Positions 1 to 8,614 of a stretch of 64,000 nt of DNA are shown here, piece by piece. Source of the stretch: an uncultured Fodinibius sp. (GTDB taxonomy: Bacteria > Bacteroidota > Rhodothermia > Balneolales > Balneolaceae); contig CAJXMJ010000001.1 of the NCBI GenBank assembly GCA_913056455.1, positions 992,001-1,056,000 on the forward strand. Direction: 5' to 3'. A program made the translations under genes and the position numbers. The notes beneath the pieces are model-generated. The model was not told the origin of the DNA, did no database searches, and saw nothing but the letters and a program-made list of their open reading frames with translations. Numbering within the stretch: position 1 is the stretch's first letter; every line of letters starts with the position of its first letter.

Positions 1-268
1 GCGGACTGTAGAGGTGTGGAAATTTATCACCGGTATCTTCACTCTTTTCATATTTGATATCTTCGTGAAGCGTAGTAGCATCAATCACCAGCAGTAAAAT
101 TTCATCTTCTCCTGCAAAAAGTCTATTTGCAGTATCTTCAACCTGTTCACCGGTCGAACAATGGATAAATCCTTGACTTTCAAGGGATTCCGGCTCATAA
201 CTTCCACTGTTATTAAACTGTTTCCAATCCTCTTTAGTAGTTATATGAAATAAAAGATCGTCGCGCAT
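1..268 (-). CDS. DUF952 family protein, 3' part cut by window edge
   Basis: An open frame runs from an ATG at 268 leftward off the window, so the C-terminus is missing. The first 89 residues carry the hallmark DUF952 layout: an opening LLFHITTKEDW segment, then GFIHCST at residues 33-39, then a hydrophobic strand (LLLVID). The family is a small cytosolic fold of unknown biochemical role, sometimes labelled glutathione S-transferase-like. It lies 24 bp upstream of the AstE-like gene on the same strand, so this gene is downstream of the RimK cluster in transcription order and may share its transcript. The start is chosen because the family motif begins directly after it. Confidence 0.8.
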   Translation of the reverse strand, partial: MRDDLLFHITTKEDWKQFNNSGSYEPESLESQGFIHCSTGEQVEDTANRLFAGEDEILLLVIDATTLHEDIKYEKSEDTGDKFPHLYSP

Positions 269-292
269 AAATATATAAAGTGAATTTTAAAT

Positions 293-1237
293 TTATTCGT
301 AAGCTAAATGTAATAATGCATCCCCCTTGTGAACTACGGGAGCATAATTTAAGCCAATTACCTGTCCATCATGCGGACAAGTAAACTTAAATTGTTCATT
401 GCCATACGGGTCGTTGACATGCCCTAACACCTGGCGTTTCTTTACTTTATCACCGAGTTCAATTTGGGGGCGAAATAAACCGGCGTATTTTGCTCGAACC
501 CACGTTGTTTTTCGATATGTTTTTGTTTCCTGAATGGGTTGAGGTGCCCCCTCTTTCATCTCAAGGTATTTCATCAGGCGAAGTGTACCATTAATCCCCT
601 CCTGTATCCCAAACTCATCAAAACGGGTCGATTCACCGGACTCGTATACTAAAATATGTTTTCCTTTTTTATGTGCTGCTTTGCGAAAAGACTTTTCAAT
701 GAGCGAAGAGTGTACCACAATAGGCGCTCCAAAAGCTTCTCCAAGCTCCTTATTCTTTTCTACATCCAGCGTACATCGTATTTGGGGATAATTGGATCGG
801 GCAGCCCCGCCGGTATGAAAATCAATGCCATAATCTATTTGTGGAACGATCTCATTCATTAACGTATGAGCCAACAAGCGGGCCAGCGATCCACCTTTTA
901 CACCCGGAAAACTACGATTGATGTCTTTTCCATCCGGTAATCCACGTACATTTTGTATAAATCCGTATACGTTAACCAACGGAAGCGCAATGATACTTCC
1001 CTTTTTCGGCATTAATAGATCTTTGGCAATCATTCGCCGAATAATTTCAATACCGTTTAATTCATCCCCATGTAGCCCGCCTGTAAGTAATAAAGTGGGT
1101 CCATCCTCCTCAGAACGAAATACATGAACCGGAAGATCTATATTGGTGTAAGTTGGCAGCCGGGCTATATTAAGCTGTATCTCTTTGTGCTCTCCCGGCT
1201 CAATTTCGTAGTTGTTGATCGTAATAGTATCAGGCAT
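293..1237 (-). CDS. succinylglutamate desuccinylase/aspartoacylase family zinc hydrolase
   Basis: A zinc carboxypeptidase-fold (M14-like) hydrolase of the AstE/AspA group, 314 residues. Metal ligands are visible as H56 and E59 in GLHGDELNG and H141 in DFHTGG; the substrate-binding arginine sits in DINRSFPG (about 104-111) and the catalytic glutamate in LVYESGES (E199). Known relatives remove acyl groups from amino acids such as N-acetylaspartate or N-succinylglutamate. The C-terminal 70 residues form a beta-rich, biotinyl-like domain usual in this branch. The start overlaps the end of the RimK-like gene by 8 bp, showing translational coupling. The context suggests action on a RimK-made amino-acyl or peptide product, but the substrate is an inference. 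Confidence 0.85.
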   Translation of the reverse strand: MPDTITINNYEIEPGEHKEIQLNIARLPTYTNIDLPVHVFRSEEDGPTLLLTGGLHGDELNGIEIIRRMIAKDLLMPKKGSIIALPLVNVYGFIQNVRGLPDGKDINRSFPGVKGGSLARLLAHTLMNEIVPQIDYGIDFHTGGAARSNYPQIRCTLDVEKNKELGEAFGAPIVVHSSLIEKSFRKAAHKKGKHILVYESGESTRFDEFGIQEGINGTLRLMKYLEMKEGAPQPIQETKTYRKTTWVRAKYAGLFRPQIELGDKVKKRQVLGHVNDPYGNEQFKFTCPHDGQVIGLNYAPVVHKGDALLHLAYE

Positions 1238-2153
1238 TTCTGGTCAAATTCTGACTCTTCCGGGGACTATTCTTTATCTCTGTTGCCCTACGCTCAACGA
1301 ACGAAATAATACGTCCGGCAATATTTTTTCCGGTTGCCGATTCAATGCCTTCCAATCCGGGCGAAGAGTTCACTTCGAGCACCAGCGGACCTCGTTCCGA
1401 CTGCAGCATGTCTACCCCTGCAACCGATAAACCCATCGCACGAGCAGCAATGAGGGCCGCACGACGTTCTTCTTTGGTTAGCTTAATTAGCTCCCCACTT
1501 CCGCCACGGTGTATATTCGATCGAAATTCTCCCTCCACACCTTTCCTTTTCATAGCGCCAACGACTTTGCCGTCCACCACAAAGGCTCTGATATCCTCGC
1601 CTTTCGCCTCTTCGATAAATTCCTGAACAATTACCCGAGCCTTCATACTGTGAAATGCCTGGATAATCGATTCAGCTGCTTTAAAAGTCGGTGCTAAAAC
1701 CACACCAACGCCTTGTGTACCTTCCAGCAATTTAACGATGAGCGGTGGCCCCCCTACCGACTCAATAATTTTTCGCACCTCGGTAGAATAATTAGTAAAC
1801 ACCGTCTTGGGCATTCCAACACCGGCCCGTGCCATAATTTGCAGGCTTCTTAGTTTATCGCGAGACCGTACAAGGGCTTGGGATTCAACAGCTGTAAATA
1901 CTTTCATCATCTCAAACTGGCGAACTACTGCAGATCCATAAAACGTCACGGATGCACCAATACGAGGGATTACGGCATCAACCCCAGCCACTTTAGTGCC
2001 ACGATAATAAATACAGGGATTATCTTTTTCACTTACAATATCACATTTAAGATGATCTAAAACTGTAGCTTCGTGACCGGCTTCTTCAATAGCTTCGGTA
2101 AGGCGAGAGGTAGAATAAAGTTTAGAATTTCGGGATAAAACAACTATGTGCAT
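1230..2153 (-). CDS. rimK: RimK family ATP-grasp amino acid ligase
   Basis: A 307-residue ATP-grasp ligase of the RimK type, which adds glutamate to the C-terminus of ribosomal protein S6 in E. coli. Seen here: the N-terminal Rossmann-like half opening MHIVVLSRN, the nucleotide-binding loop [10 protein letters not shown] (about 142-151), [14 protein letters not shown] (176-189), the glycine-rich [11 protein letters not shown] segment, and the metal-binding EVNSSPG at 260-266. It lies 10 bp downstream of the RimB-like gene and overlaps the AstE-like gene, forming a three-gene operon. Family assignment is firm. S6 glutamylation itself is inferred, since RimK homologues also make other peptide bonds. 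Confidence 0.88.
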   Translation of the reverse strand: MHIVVLSRNSKLYSTSRLTEAIEEAGHEATVLDHLKCDIVSEKDNPCIYYRGTKVAGVDAVIPRIGASVTFYGSAVVRQFEMMKVFTAVESQALVRSRDKLRSLQIMARAGVGMPKTVFTNYSTEVRKIIESVGGPPLIVKLLEGTQGVGVVLAPTFKAAESIIQAFHSMKARVIVQEFIEEAKGEDIRAFVVDGKVVGAMKRKGVEGEFRSNIHRGGSGELIKLTKEERRAALIAARAMGLSVAGVDMLQSERGPLVLEVNSSPGLEGIESATGKNIAGRIISFVERRATEIKNSPRKSQNLTRNA

Positions 2154-2163
2154 GTATAATTAA

Positions 2164-2622
2164 TTATGTCTGTTCTTTGATTTCTTTTTCCGATAGATAT
2201 TTTTGGGATACATCAACGAGAAACCTTCCGTTAATTAGTTTTCGTCCTACCAAGACCGGATAACGCATCTCGGAACGATCTGTAAGTGACAACTCAGCCG
2301 TTAAAAGTTTATCAAAAAGTTGAACCTTCGTTTTTACAACGAAACGCTCTTCCCTTGATCCGTTGGAGCTTTTAACCACCTTTTTACGGTGTATAGGTAA
2401 CTCAAAAAGCTTGTCGTTATAGGTTTCATGTGATGGATCCAACAAGTTGAACCGCACATACTCTCCATCCTCTTTCTGAACAGGCTTTATATGATGACAA
2501 TGCAAGCTGGAAGTATAAGCTCCGGTGTCAATTTTTGCATCGATCCCATATAAATCCCACTCGGGAAAATTGATTGGTTCTAATCTGCCAATAACCTTGA
2601 GTTCCTTTTTCTTAGCAGCCAT
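2164..2622 (-). CDS. rimB: ATP-dependent zinc protease, RimB-like
   Basis: A 152-residue protein of the retropepsin-like 'ATP-dependent zinc protease' family (DUF785/RimB). The aspartic-protease-like DTGA motif is at residues 32-35 inside GIDAKIDTGAYTSSLHC, and the family end block VLVGRKLINGRFLVD follows near residue 130. The frame opens 33 bp further upstream, but homology begins at MAAKKKELKV, so the start at 2622 is preferred. It is the first gene of the minus-strand trio with RimK and the AstE-like hydrolase. In gamma-proteobacteria RimB modulates RimK-dependent modification; a similar role here is likely but not shown. Confidence 0.85.
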   Translation of the reverse strand: MAAKKKELKVIGRLEPINFPEWDLYGIDAKIDTGAYTSSLHCHHIKPVQKEDGEYVRFNLLDPSHETYNDKLFELPIHRKKVVKSSNGSREERFVVKTKVQLFDKLLTAELSLTDRSEMRYPVLVGRKLINGRFLVDVSQKYLSEKEIKEQT

Positions 2623-2773
2623 TTTTACAATCACATTTATCGTTAATGAACCCACTCAAGTATACAAGTTATTCAGCATTGTATCATCTCCGAACTTTTA
2701 AATTCAATTCTTCGAAATTTACCTCTTTTTAATACCTTACGAATGTAAATTTTAACGAAACTAATTATTGATA

Positions 2774-3622
2774 ATGTTTCATTCCCTCCAGAAATTACCA
2801 TTGTGGATTATTTTAGCTGTTGGATTTCTTTTCTCCTCGTGCAGCAGTACCTCAACCTTACAACACCCCACCACTTCAGCTACACTCTGGACCCAAAATG
2901 CCGCTGAATATGATGCGTTAACAACGATGGTTTACCGAACAGCCACTTCTAATCTTGCAATGGCCATTGAGGATTCGTATTGGACAGCCTATCCCAATCA
3001 AGAAGATCAAGATATTCGCAGTCTCCCTCCTGCCATTATTTTAGATGTTGATGAAACAGTGCTCGATAATTCTCCCTTTCAGGCTCGGATGATTAAACAA
3101 AACAGCAGTTTTAATCTACAACAATGGAATGATTGGGTGATGGAAGCAAAAGCAAATCCGGTGCCCGGCGCAGTAAAATTTACGCAACGAGCAGCCAATC
3201 AAGGAGTTGCCATTTTTTATCTGACAAATCGCGAAGCCAAGGTGGAGGAAGGAACTCGTCAAAATTTGAAGGAGCTGGGATTTCCGCTTTCTGAAAATGA
3301 AGATCGTATTCTCAGCAATAATGAGCGAGAAAATTGGACATCAGCGAAAACAGAACGTCGTGCTTTTGTTGCACAAAGTCACCGTATTATTATGCTGTTT
3401 GGGGATGATCTCAATGATTTCGTATCAGCAAAGGACATCTCTCAAAAGGAACGGGCTCAGCTCGTCAAGAAAAATCAAGATAAATGGGGAAGATTTTGGT
3501 ATGTACTGCCTAATCCGGTTTATGGCTCTTGGGAAAGTGCGTTATACAATTTTGATGACAGTTTAAGTCCTGCCCAAATAGACAGTGCAAAAAAAGAGCG
3601 TCTTAATACTAAGAAAAATTAA
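2774..3622 (+). CDS. 5'-nucleotidase, lipoprotein e(P4) family (class C acid phosphatase)
   Basis: An HAD-superfamily acid phosphatase of the lipoprotein e(P4) type, 282 residues. A signal peptide ends in a lipobox with cysteine at residue 23 (FLFSSC), so it is membrane-anchored outside the cytoplasm. The catalytic DxDET block ILDVDETVLDN puts the nucleophile at D91 and acid/base at D93; FYLTNR (motif II) and MLFGDDLNDF (motif IV) follow. Relatives hydrolyse nucleotide monophosphates, including NMN, for uptake. A TTG lies 6 bp upstream in frame, but the ATG at 2774 gives a normal signal peptide. The small membrane protein gene follows after 6 bp. Confidence 0.9.
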   Translation: MFHSLQKLPLWIILAVGFLFSSCSSTSTLQHPTTSATLWTQNAAEYDALTTMVYRTATSNLAMAIEDSYWTAYPNQEDQDIRSLPPAIILDVDETVLDNSPFQARMIKQNSSFNLQQWNDWVMEAKANPVPGAVKFTQRAANQGVAIFYLTNREAKVEEGTRQNLKELGFPLSENEDRILSNNERENWTSAKTERRAFVAQSHRIIMLFGDDLNDFVSAKDISQKERAQLVKKNQDKWGRFWYVLPNPVYGSWESALYNFDDSLSPAQIDSAKKERLNTKKN

Positions 3623-3628
3623 CCTGCT

Positions 3629-4018
3629 ATGGCCAGCCAAAAAATTATTAAAGAATTTTTCAAAGAAGAGTTACAGACTACCAGTGGTTTCTCCATATTT
3701 ACCAGCATTTTTCTCTACAAAGACAAACAATTGCTAAAAGAAAACCGCTTAAAAGAATTTGCAGAGCGTCAAATCGATAAAGCGAAAAATATATTCTGGT
3801 CGGTCTCCTTCAGTATTATTATAGCAACCTGTTATGCTTTCTGGCATCTAATTGAATTTGGCCAATATTGGCATTGGAGTGATCTGACGATTGGAATAAC
3901 TTTATGGGCCGTGCTCATTTATACTCTAATTAAGGCCTGCAAAGAATATTATACCATAACCAGTTCGATGACTTTATTTATTAAATTATTGGATGAAAAA
4001 GAGAAGGATGAGAGTTAA
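3629..4018 (+). CDS. small two-pass membrane protein, unknown function
   Basis: A 129-residue protein that I do not recognise. It has an amphipathic, lysine-rich first 50 residues, two predicted membrane helices (about 55-74 and 84-103), and a charged tail ending LLDEKEKDES. It begins 6 bp after the acid phosphatase and is probably co-transcribed with it. No catalytic motif is visible. Coding is supported by tight spacing, clean length and normal composition. Confidence 0.65.
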   Translation: MASQKIIKEFFKEELQTTSGFSIFTSIFLYKDKQLLKENRLKEFAERQIDKAKNIFWSVSFSIIIATCYAFWHLIEFGQYWHWSDLTIGITLWAVLIYTLIKACKEYYTITSSMTLFIKLLDEKEKDES

Positions 4019-4035
4019 TATCCCTTTACTCTCAT

Positions 4036-4068
4036 TAAAAAAGGGATCCGTTTATATGACGGATCCCT
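4036..4068 (-). terminator. intrinsic terminator of the minus-strand envelope pair
   Basis: A perfect 9-bp stem (AGGGATCCG at 4042-4050 with CGGATCCCT at 4060-4068) and a 9-nt loop. Read on the minus strand, the hairpin is followed directly by a run of six T, about 40 bp after the stop of the gene ending at 4109. On the plus strand no T tract follows, so it mainly serves the minus strand. Confidence 0.85.
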
Positions 4069-4108
4069 CACATTAAAATCTATCAAATAGAATCAGTATC
4101 TCCGAATC

Positions 4109-5353
4109 TTAAGCTGAGCCGTTGGTTTTCTTCTCACGAATTAACATCACGCCTAATGCCACAGCCAGCAACACGCTACCACCAAGCAGATAAACAAGAA
4201 TATTGTTCGATCGTGGCTGTGCAATCTGAGTCCATTCATCCACTTTTTGGTTGAGCTTTGAAGTCTGATCCTGACTTAACACATTGGCCTGGGCCAAATT
4301 ACTTGTCCACTGTACTTCAACGCGATTCCAAAACTCTTTAAACTGTTGGAGATCGCTATAATTTTCTTCAGAACGATTGTCTCGGCTCTCTTTTATCTTT
4401 CGATCCAGGTATGAATGTAAGGCTTTATTAAATTCATCAGCTGATTCAAAAGCATTGGTTTCAATACCCTGTTGTGCAAAATAATCTTTCATTGCATCAA
4501 CTGTGTTGGTCTGCAATAAATTATTCCATTCCGTTAGATTTCCATTAATGTTCTCAGCCAGCATATCAGCATTGTTACCTTCATAGACCTCGTGAATTTT
4601 ATCACCCAGCCGACTCCACATAGCCTGGAATTGATGATTTACCTCAGCCATACGCATATAATCATCCACCTGCAATTTTGAGGCATTACGCTTTAGTATC
4701 TGGATGTTTTCCTCTGAAATATCATGAATCAGTTTAAGTGCATCATTGGTCTTAATTCGTGATGCTTTATCGTAATCCTCGATCTCTTGTAAGGCATCCA
4801 AATCCATATTTTGATAAGTTACCACCATAGAATCAATGAACGTCAAAATAAGCTCATCGCGCTTTTCTAAGTTTTGGCGATATTCACGAACCATATTAGA
4901 CAGCTCTTTTTCATTCTTGGCAGATTGACGGATAGCCGTTTTAAGCGAATCGGTCTGCTGATCAAGCTGATTTAAATCCTGCTCGTATGTTGCAAGCTGG
5001 TTCTCAAGCTTTTTGAGTTGCTTTTGCTGCTGTGTAATGGTCTCAACCTTATTAAGCGTACGGACAGATGACTTCTTAAGGCTTTCCATCTGCTCTTCAT
5101 AGGTATCCGGGTATAAGGCTTTATCAAGCAACTCTTTGTGCTCACTATAATTTTGATCAAATTGTTTGATGGACTTGATCAGTTTTTCTGCACTATCGGG
5201 TGCTGATACGTTCTCTACCTGTTGTTCGTAGTCAGCATATTGCTCCTTGAATGTTTGCTGTATCTCATAATCCGACTGTGCTTCTTGGGCATAAAGGGTC
5301 GATGAAAAAAGTCCGATTATGATTGCAATGAATATTGTTCTTTGAAGTTTCAT
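4109..5353 (-). CDS. exported coiled-coil protein with C-terminal membrane anchor, unknown function
   Basis: A 414-residue protein of no family I recognise. A Sec signal peptide spans about residues 1-22 (ending LYAQEA). Long glutamine- and lysine-rich helices follow, with heptad-like coiled coil around residues 90-190. Near the C-terminus one transmembrane helix (ILVYLLGGSVLLAVALGV) is followed by a short positive tail REKK. This layout predicts a periplasmic helical domain held in the inner membrane. The start at 5353 is preferred over the longer frame because it has a good Shine-Dalgarno (AGAGGTGAAC) and gives the signal peptide. It begins 2 bp after the lipoprotein gene, so the two form an operon. 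Confidence 0.7.
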   Translation of the reverse strand: MKLQRTIFIAIIIGLFSSTLYAQEAQSDYEIQQTFKEQYADYEQQVENVSAPDSAEKLIKSIKQFDQNYSEHKELLDKALYPDTYEEQMESLKKSSVRTLNKVETITQQQKQLKKLENQLATYEQDLNQLDQQTDSLKTAIRQSAKNEKELSNMVREYRQNLEKRDELILTFIDSMVVTYQNMDLDALQEIEDYDKASRIKTNDALKLIHDISEENIQILKRNASKLQVDDYMRMAEVNHQFQAMWSRLGDKIHEVYEGNNADMLAENINGNLTEWNNLLQTNTVDAMKDYFAQQGIETNAFESADEFNKALHSYLDRKIKESRDNRSEENYSDLQQFKEFWNRVEVQWTSNLAQANVLSQDQTSKLNQKVDEWTQIAQPRSNNILVYLLGGSVLLAVALGVMLIREKKTNGSA

Positions 5354-5355
5354 AG

Positions 5356-5853
5356 TTAGTTCACCTCTCGTTGGGCCATTTGCGATTCTTTCTTCTTGAT
5401 ATCTTCTGCAGTAACCTTCCAAACCTCTCCTGTCGAGCGATTGAGCAGCTGAATATGGGTCATTCGCTGGTTAAATGCAGGTTTTGTAATTCCATTATCG
5501 GTTACTTTCAATGTTTCTTTTAACACCAATTTCCCTTTCTCAGGAGCCATAACATATACATTCTTATAATCCGGAGCCGTTATATAGTAGTACCCTTCTT
5601 GTCCCCGGATATACCGCACCTGATTCGTAGTTACCGAAGAAGTATCTTGGGTCTCGGCATATTGAATAGGTTTGATATTAAATGTAATCCCGTGTTGCGG
5701 ATCTGTAACAGTGCCGTCGTCATCAGGCTGCAATACCGACTCAATTGATTGTGAATAGTCGACCTTGCTGATAACCATTGATTGCTTGCACCCTGTCAGA
5801 AGTACTGCTGCAACTACAGATATCACCGTAATTACTTGTATGAATGATTTCAT
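5356..5853 (-). CDS. lipoprotein, unknown function
   Basis: A 165-residue predicted lipoprotein: hydrophobic N-terminus and a lipobox VLLTGC with the cysteine near residue 22. The mature part is beta-rich, mentions no catalytic motif, and ends with basic, charged residues. The long frame starts at 5895, but the ATG at 5853 begins the signal peptide. It is the first gene of a two-gene operon with the coiled-coil membrane protein, so both may work at the same envelope site. No known family was recognised. Confidence 0.65.
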   Translation of the reverse strand: MKSFIQVITVISVVAAVLLTGCKQSMVISKVDYSQSIESVLQPDDDGTVTDPQHGITFNIKPIQYAETQDTSSVTTNQVRYIRGQEGYYYITAPDYKNVYVMAPEKGKLVLKETLKVTDNGITKPAFNQRMTHIQLLNRSTGEVWKVTAEDIKKKESQMAQREVN

Positions 5854-6012
5854 GATACCGTTATTTAGTAATTGAACGATTATATTTTTGCTCAATTACT
5901 TATAGAGGATATCACAAGCAAATGTTCCTCAAAAGAATTGCAACGCTCTCAGAAAGCAGTATTATTTAATATAAATTGGTGAAAAGAGTTATAAGAATAT
6001 CAACAAACTTCT

Positions 6013-6555
6013 TTATAAAGAGATAAGAATTTCTTTAGGAACATCCCCGGGAAGTTTATCACTTCCTTGAAGTGCTTCTAATTCAATAATAAAGGAATAT
6101 CCCACCACAACTCCTCCAAGCTCTTCAACTAAATGGGTCGCAGCCTCGGCGGATCCGCCTGTAGCAATCAAATCATCATGAATAAGAATGCGATCCCCCT
6201 CCGAAAAGGCATCATCATGCATTTCGATGGTGTCTTCACCATATTCAAGAGCATAGGTTGCAGAGATAGTATTGGCAGGGAGTTTGCCCGGTTTTCTGAT
6301 CGGAATAAAGCCGGCATGAAGATCTTGAGCAAGATTAGTCCCAAACAAAAAACCGCGGGATTCCAACCCTATCACATAATCAATATCCATATGACGAAAT
6401 GGACGAGCCAACACCTGGGAAGTCAGTTCCAATGTATCTGGATTCTGAAGCAGCGGAGTAATGTCCTTAAATTGAATTCCGGGTTTAGGAAAATCTGAAA
6501 TATTACGGATATTCTCTTTCAGTAACGCAATTATTTGTTGTTTAACACCGTCCAT
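6013..6555 (-). CDS. apt: adenine phosphoribosyltransferase
   Basis: 180 residues, the usual length of Apt, which converts adenine and PRPP to AMP for purine salvage. Seen: FPKPGIQFKDITPLL near the N-terminus, the ESRGFLFG flexible-loop segment, RKPGKLP, and the PRPP-binding block ILIHDDLIATGGSAEAA (about 126-142). It is divergent from tadA across a 68-bp gap that must hold both promoters. No neighbour on the same strand is close. Confidence 0.96.
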   Translation of the reverse strand: MDGVKQQIIALLKENIRNISDFPKPGIQFKDITPLLQNPDTLELTSQVLARPFRHMDIDYVIGLESRGFLFGTNLAQDLHAGFIPIRKPGKLPANTISATYALEYGEDTIEMHDDAFSEGDRILIHDDLIATGGSAEAATHLVEELGGVVVGYSFIIELEALQGSDKLPGDVPKEILISL

Positions 6556-6623
6556 TTACCGTATTTTCTGATTCAAATTGTCACGCTGATAATAGCTATT
6601 TGATCCCCAAGGAAGCAAATTAA

Positions 6624-7121
6624 ATGAACTCTGACATTTCCGGTACCCAAAAACATCTCCGATTTATGCAGCAGGCCTTTTTTCTGGCTGAACAGGCTTA
6701 TGAAGAAAAGGAAGTACCGGTTGGAGCTGTAGTAGTTAAAAATGACCATATTATTGGAAAGGGATACAATCAGACGGAACGATTAAACGATCCCACCGCC
6801 CATGCAGAGATGCTCGCAATCTCAGCGGCTTGCTCTACGCTTGGACAAAAATATCTTCAGGAATGTACGCTTTACGTGACTCTTGAACCCTGTCCTATGT
6901 GTGCAGGAGCTCTTGTCTGGTCCAAAATTGATCAAGTGGTAATTGGTGCCCTTGATGCTAAAGCAGGAAGCTGTGGGAGTGTTTACAACCTCGCATCAAG
7001 TGATAAGTTAAACCACCAAGTTGATGTAATGCATGGATTTATGGAGGACGACTGTGAGTGGATTCTAAAGCAGTTTTTCCAGGAACGTCGGTCGAAAGGA
7101 AATGGTCAACCTGACTTATGA
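6624..7121 (+). CDS. tadA: tRNA-specific adenosine deaminase
   Basis: A 165-residue cytidine/deoxycytidylate deaminase-fold enzyme that changes A34 to inosine in tRNA-Arg(ACG). The zinc site is visible: H60 and catalytic E62 in the TAHAEM segment, and C90/C93 in EPCPMC. PVGAVVV and the C-terminal GSVYNL block are typical of TadA rather than guanine deaminase. It is divergent from apt and its last 6 bp overlap the 3' end of the converging integrase-like gene. Confidence 0.94.
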   Translation: MNSDISGTQKHLRFMQQAFFLAEQAYEEKEVPVGAVVVKNDHIIGKGYNQTERLNDPTAHAEMLAISAACSTLGQKYLQECTLYVTLEPCPMCAGALVWSKIDQVVIGALDAKAGSCGSVYNLASSDKLNHQVDVMHGFMEDDCEWILKQFFQERRSKGNGQPDL

Positions 7122-7469
7122 CGCTGAAACCTGTTGTTTCCTATTGTGACCTCCCCACCGACAAATATAAAGAGGCTCTCCTTGTATAACACCCTTTAAC
7201 GACGGCAGTGGTTCTCTAATGATATAGCGATACAAAAATTCTATTGCTTGCCGGGCCTGGCTTTGAATAGAATCCGGAACCTCTCGAACTGTAACAAGAT
7301 AGTTTAAAAACCCTACCACTTCCTCTTCTCCCATATTCTTCGGATGCTCTAATTTATGATAGTAAATAAACCGGGTAATCCATCCGATATACGTTTGCTC
7401 GATGCGATAGCTCATTCCCTGTCTCCTTATCTCTGTACGAATCTTGCTAAGCAGTACCGATCTACCCAT
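7116..7469 (-). CDS. stand-alone integrase N-terminal SAM-like (core-binding) domain protein
   Basis: 117 residues matching only the arm/core-binding domain of integron-type tyrosine recombinases: the sequence pattern YRIEQTYIGWITRFIYYH, then HPKNMGEEEVVGFLNYL, then QARQAIEFLYR. The protein stops shortly after the interdomain linker (LPSLKGV), so the catalytic domain with the R-H-R-Y residues is absent. A strong Shine-Dalgarno (AAGGAGGG, about 7 nt before the ATG) argues that it is expressed and not a decayed fragment. Relatives annotated only by this domain occur in other genomes. A DNA-binding or recombinase-modulating role is an inference. Its end overlaps tadA by 6 bp. Confidence 0.75.
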   Translation of the reverse strand: MGRSVLLSKIRTEIRRQGMSYRIEQTYIGWITRFIYYHKLEHPKNMGEEEVVGFLNYLVTVREVPDSIQSQARQAIEFLYRYIIREPLPSLKGVIQGEPLYICRWGGHNRKQQVSAS

Positions 7470-7656
7470 ACTCTTCCCTCCTTTGTGTTGGCTTTATAAG
7501 TAAGACCGCAGAGAAGTCTGATCCTTACAATTTTTTTGGTCACGTATAGAACCAAAGCTGACTATATAGGCTTTTCGGAACACAATTTATTTACCTATAA
7601 TTGGACTGATCAATATAAATGACCAACAACTCTCATAGTTAAGTAATTCTTTTGTT

Positions 7657-8565
7657 ATGGCCGCTTCTTCAAAAAAAGTTATTTATGCTGCATTAATTGG
7701 GAATGGGCTTATTGCCATTACCAAATTTATAGCTTCAGTAATGACAGGCAGTTCAGCCATGATGTCCGAAGGGATACACTCTACGGTTGATACGGGGAAC
7801 CAGCTATTACTTTTACTAGGTTTAAAAAAAGCCAAAAAACCGGCTGATAAAGAGTTTCCATTTGGCCACGGCAAGGAAATATACTTTTGGAGCTTTATTG
7901 TGGCTATCATGATATTTGCCGTAGGAGCCGGCATTTCTATCTATGAAGGCATTCACAGCCTAATGGATCCCCACCCTGTTGAGAATCCCATGATCAATTA
8001 CATCGTATTGGGACTGGCGATGATATTTGAGGGTTTTGCCTTGTTTTTTGCCTGGAAAGAATTTGATAAGGCTCGTGGAAAACGGGGTTATTACGAAGCG
8101 GTTCGTAAAGAAAAAAATCCGACATTATTTGTCGTTTTATTTGAAGATTCCGCCGCAATGCTGGGATTAATTGTCGCATTTGTCGGTATAGCATTGGGAC
8201 AATACACCGGACTCCACATTTTTGATGGGATAGCTTCTATTGTAATTGGAATAATATTGGGAATTACAGCTGCATGGCTCGCTTATGAGACAAAAGGGTT
8301 ACTAATAGGTGAAAGCGCTGATCCCAAAATAGTAACCGGAATCACAACCTTAGCAAACAACTATAATTTCATATCTGACGTTAATGAAGTATTAACCATG
8401 CATATGGGACCGAATTATATACTTCTAAATCTAAGTGTGGATTTTAAAGACGAACTGGATGTGAAGAGTTTGGAGGAAAATATCACGACGTTGACCTCTC
8501 AAATTAAAAAAGAGTATCCTCTTGTAAAACGTGTATTTGTAGAAGCAGAAAACAGCCCCCTTTAA
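7657..8565 (+). CDS. cation diffusion facilitator family transporter
   Basis: A 302-residue CDF (ZnT/FieF-like) metal/proton antiporter. About six transmembrane helices fill residues 8-215. The metal-site pair in helix 2 is seen as H41 and D45 in SEGIHSTVDTGNQ, and the helix 5 acidic residue in LFEDSAAMLG. The FPFGHGKE loop between helices 2 and 3 is characteristic. A short cytoplasmic ferredoxin-like domain forms the last 80 residues. The H-x3-D pair is typical of zinc-selective members; iron or manganese remains possible. It stands alone on the plus strand with the PagL-like gene 50 bp downstream. Confidence 0.92.
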   Translation: MAASSKKVIYAALIGNGLIAITKFIASVMTGSSAMMSEGIHSTVDTGNQLLLLLGLKKAKKPADKEFPFGHGKEIYFWSFIVAIMIFAVGAGISIYEGIHSLMDPHPVENPMINYIVLGLAMIFEGFALFFAWKEFDKARGKRGYYEAVRKEKNPTLFVVLFEDSAAMLGLIVAFVGIALGQYTGLHIFDGIASIVIGIILGITAAWLAYETKGLLIGESADPKIVTGITTLANNYNFISDVNEVLTMHMGPNYILLNLSVDFKDELDVKSLEENITTLTSQIKKEYPLVKRVFVEAENSPL

Positions 8566-8614
8566 ATATTCTATAAAATACTTATAAAATATTGCATGTA
8601 AGGTAATTATAAGA

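Noticed and set aside
7470-7656. Integron attI/attC sites near the integrase-like gene
   Set aside because: I found no attC-like inverted pairs or cassette array; the flanks are ordinary genes.
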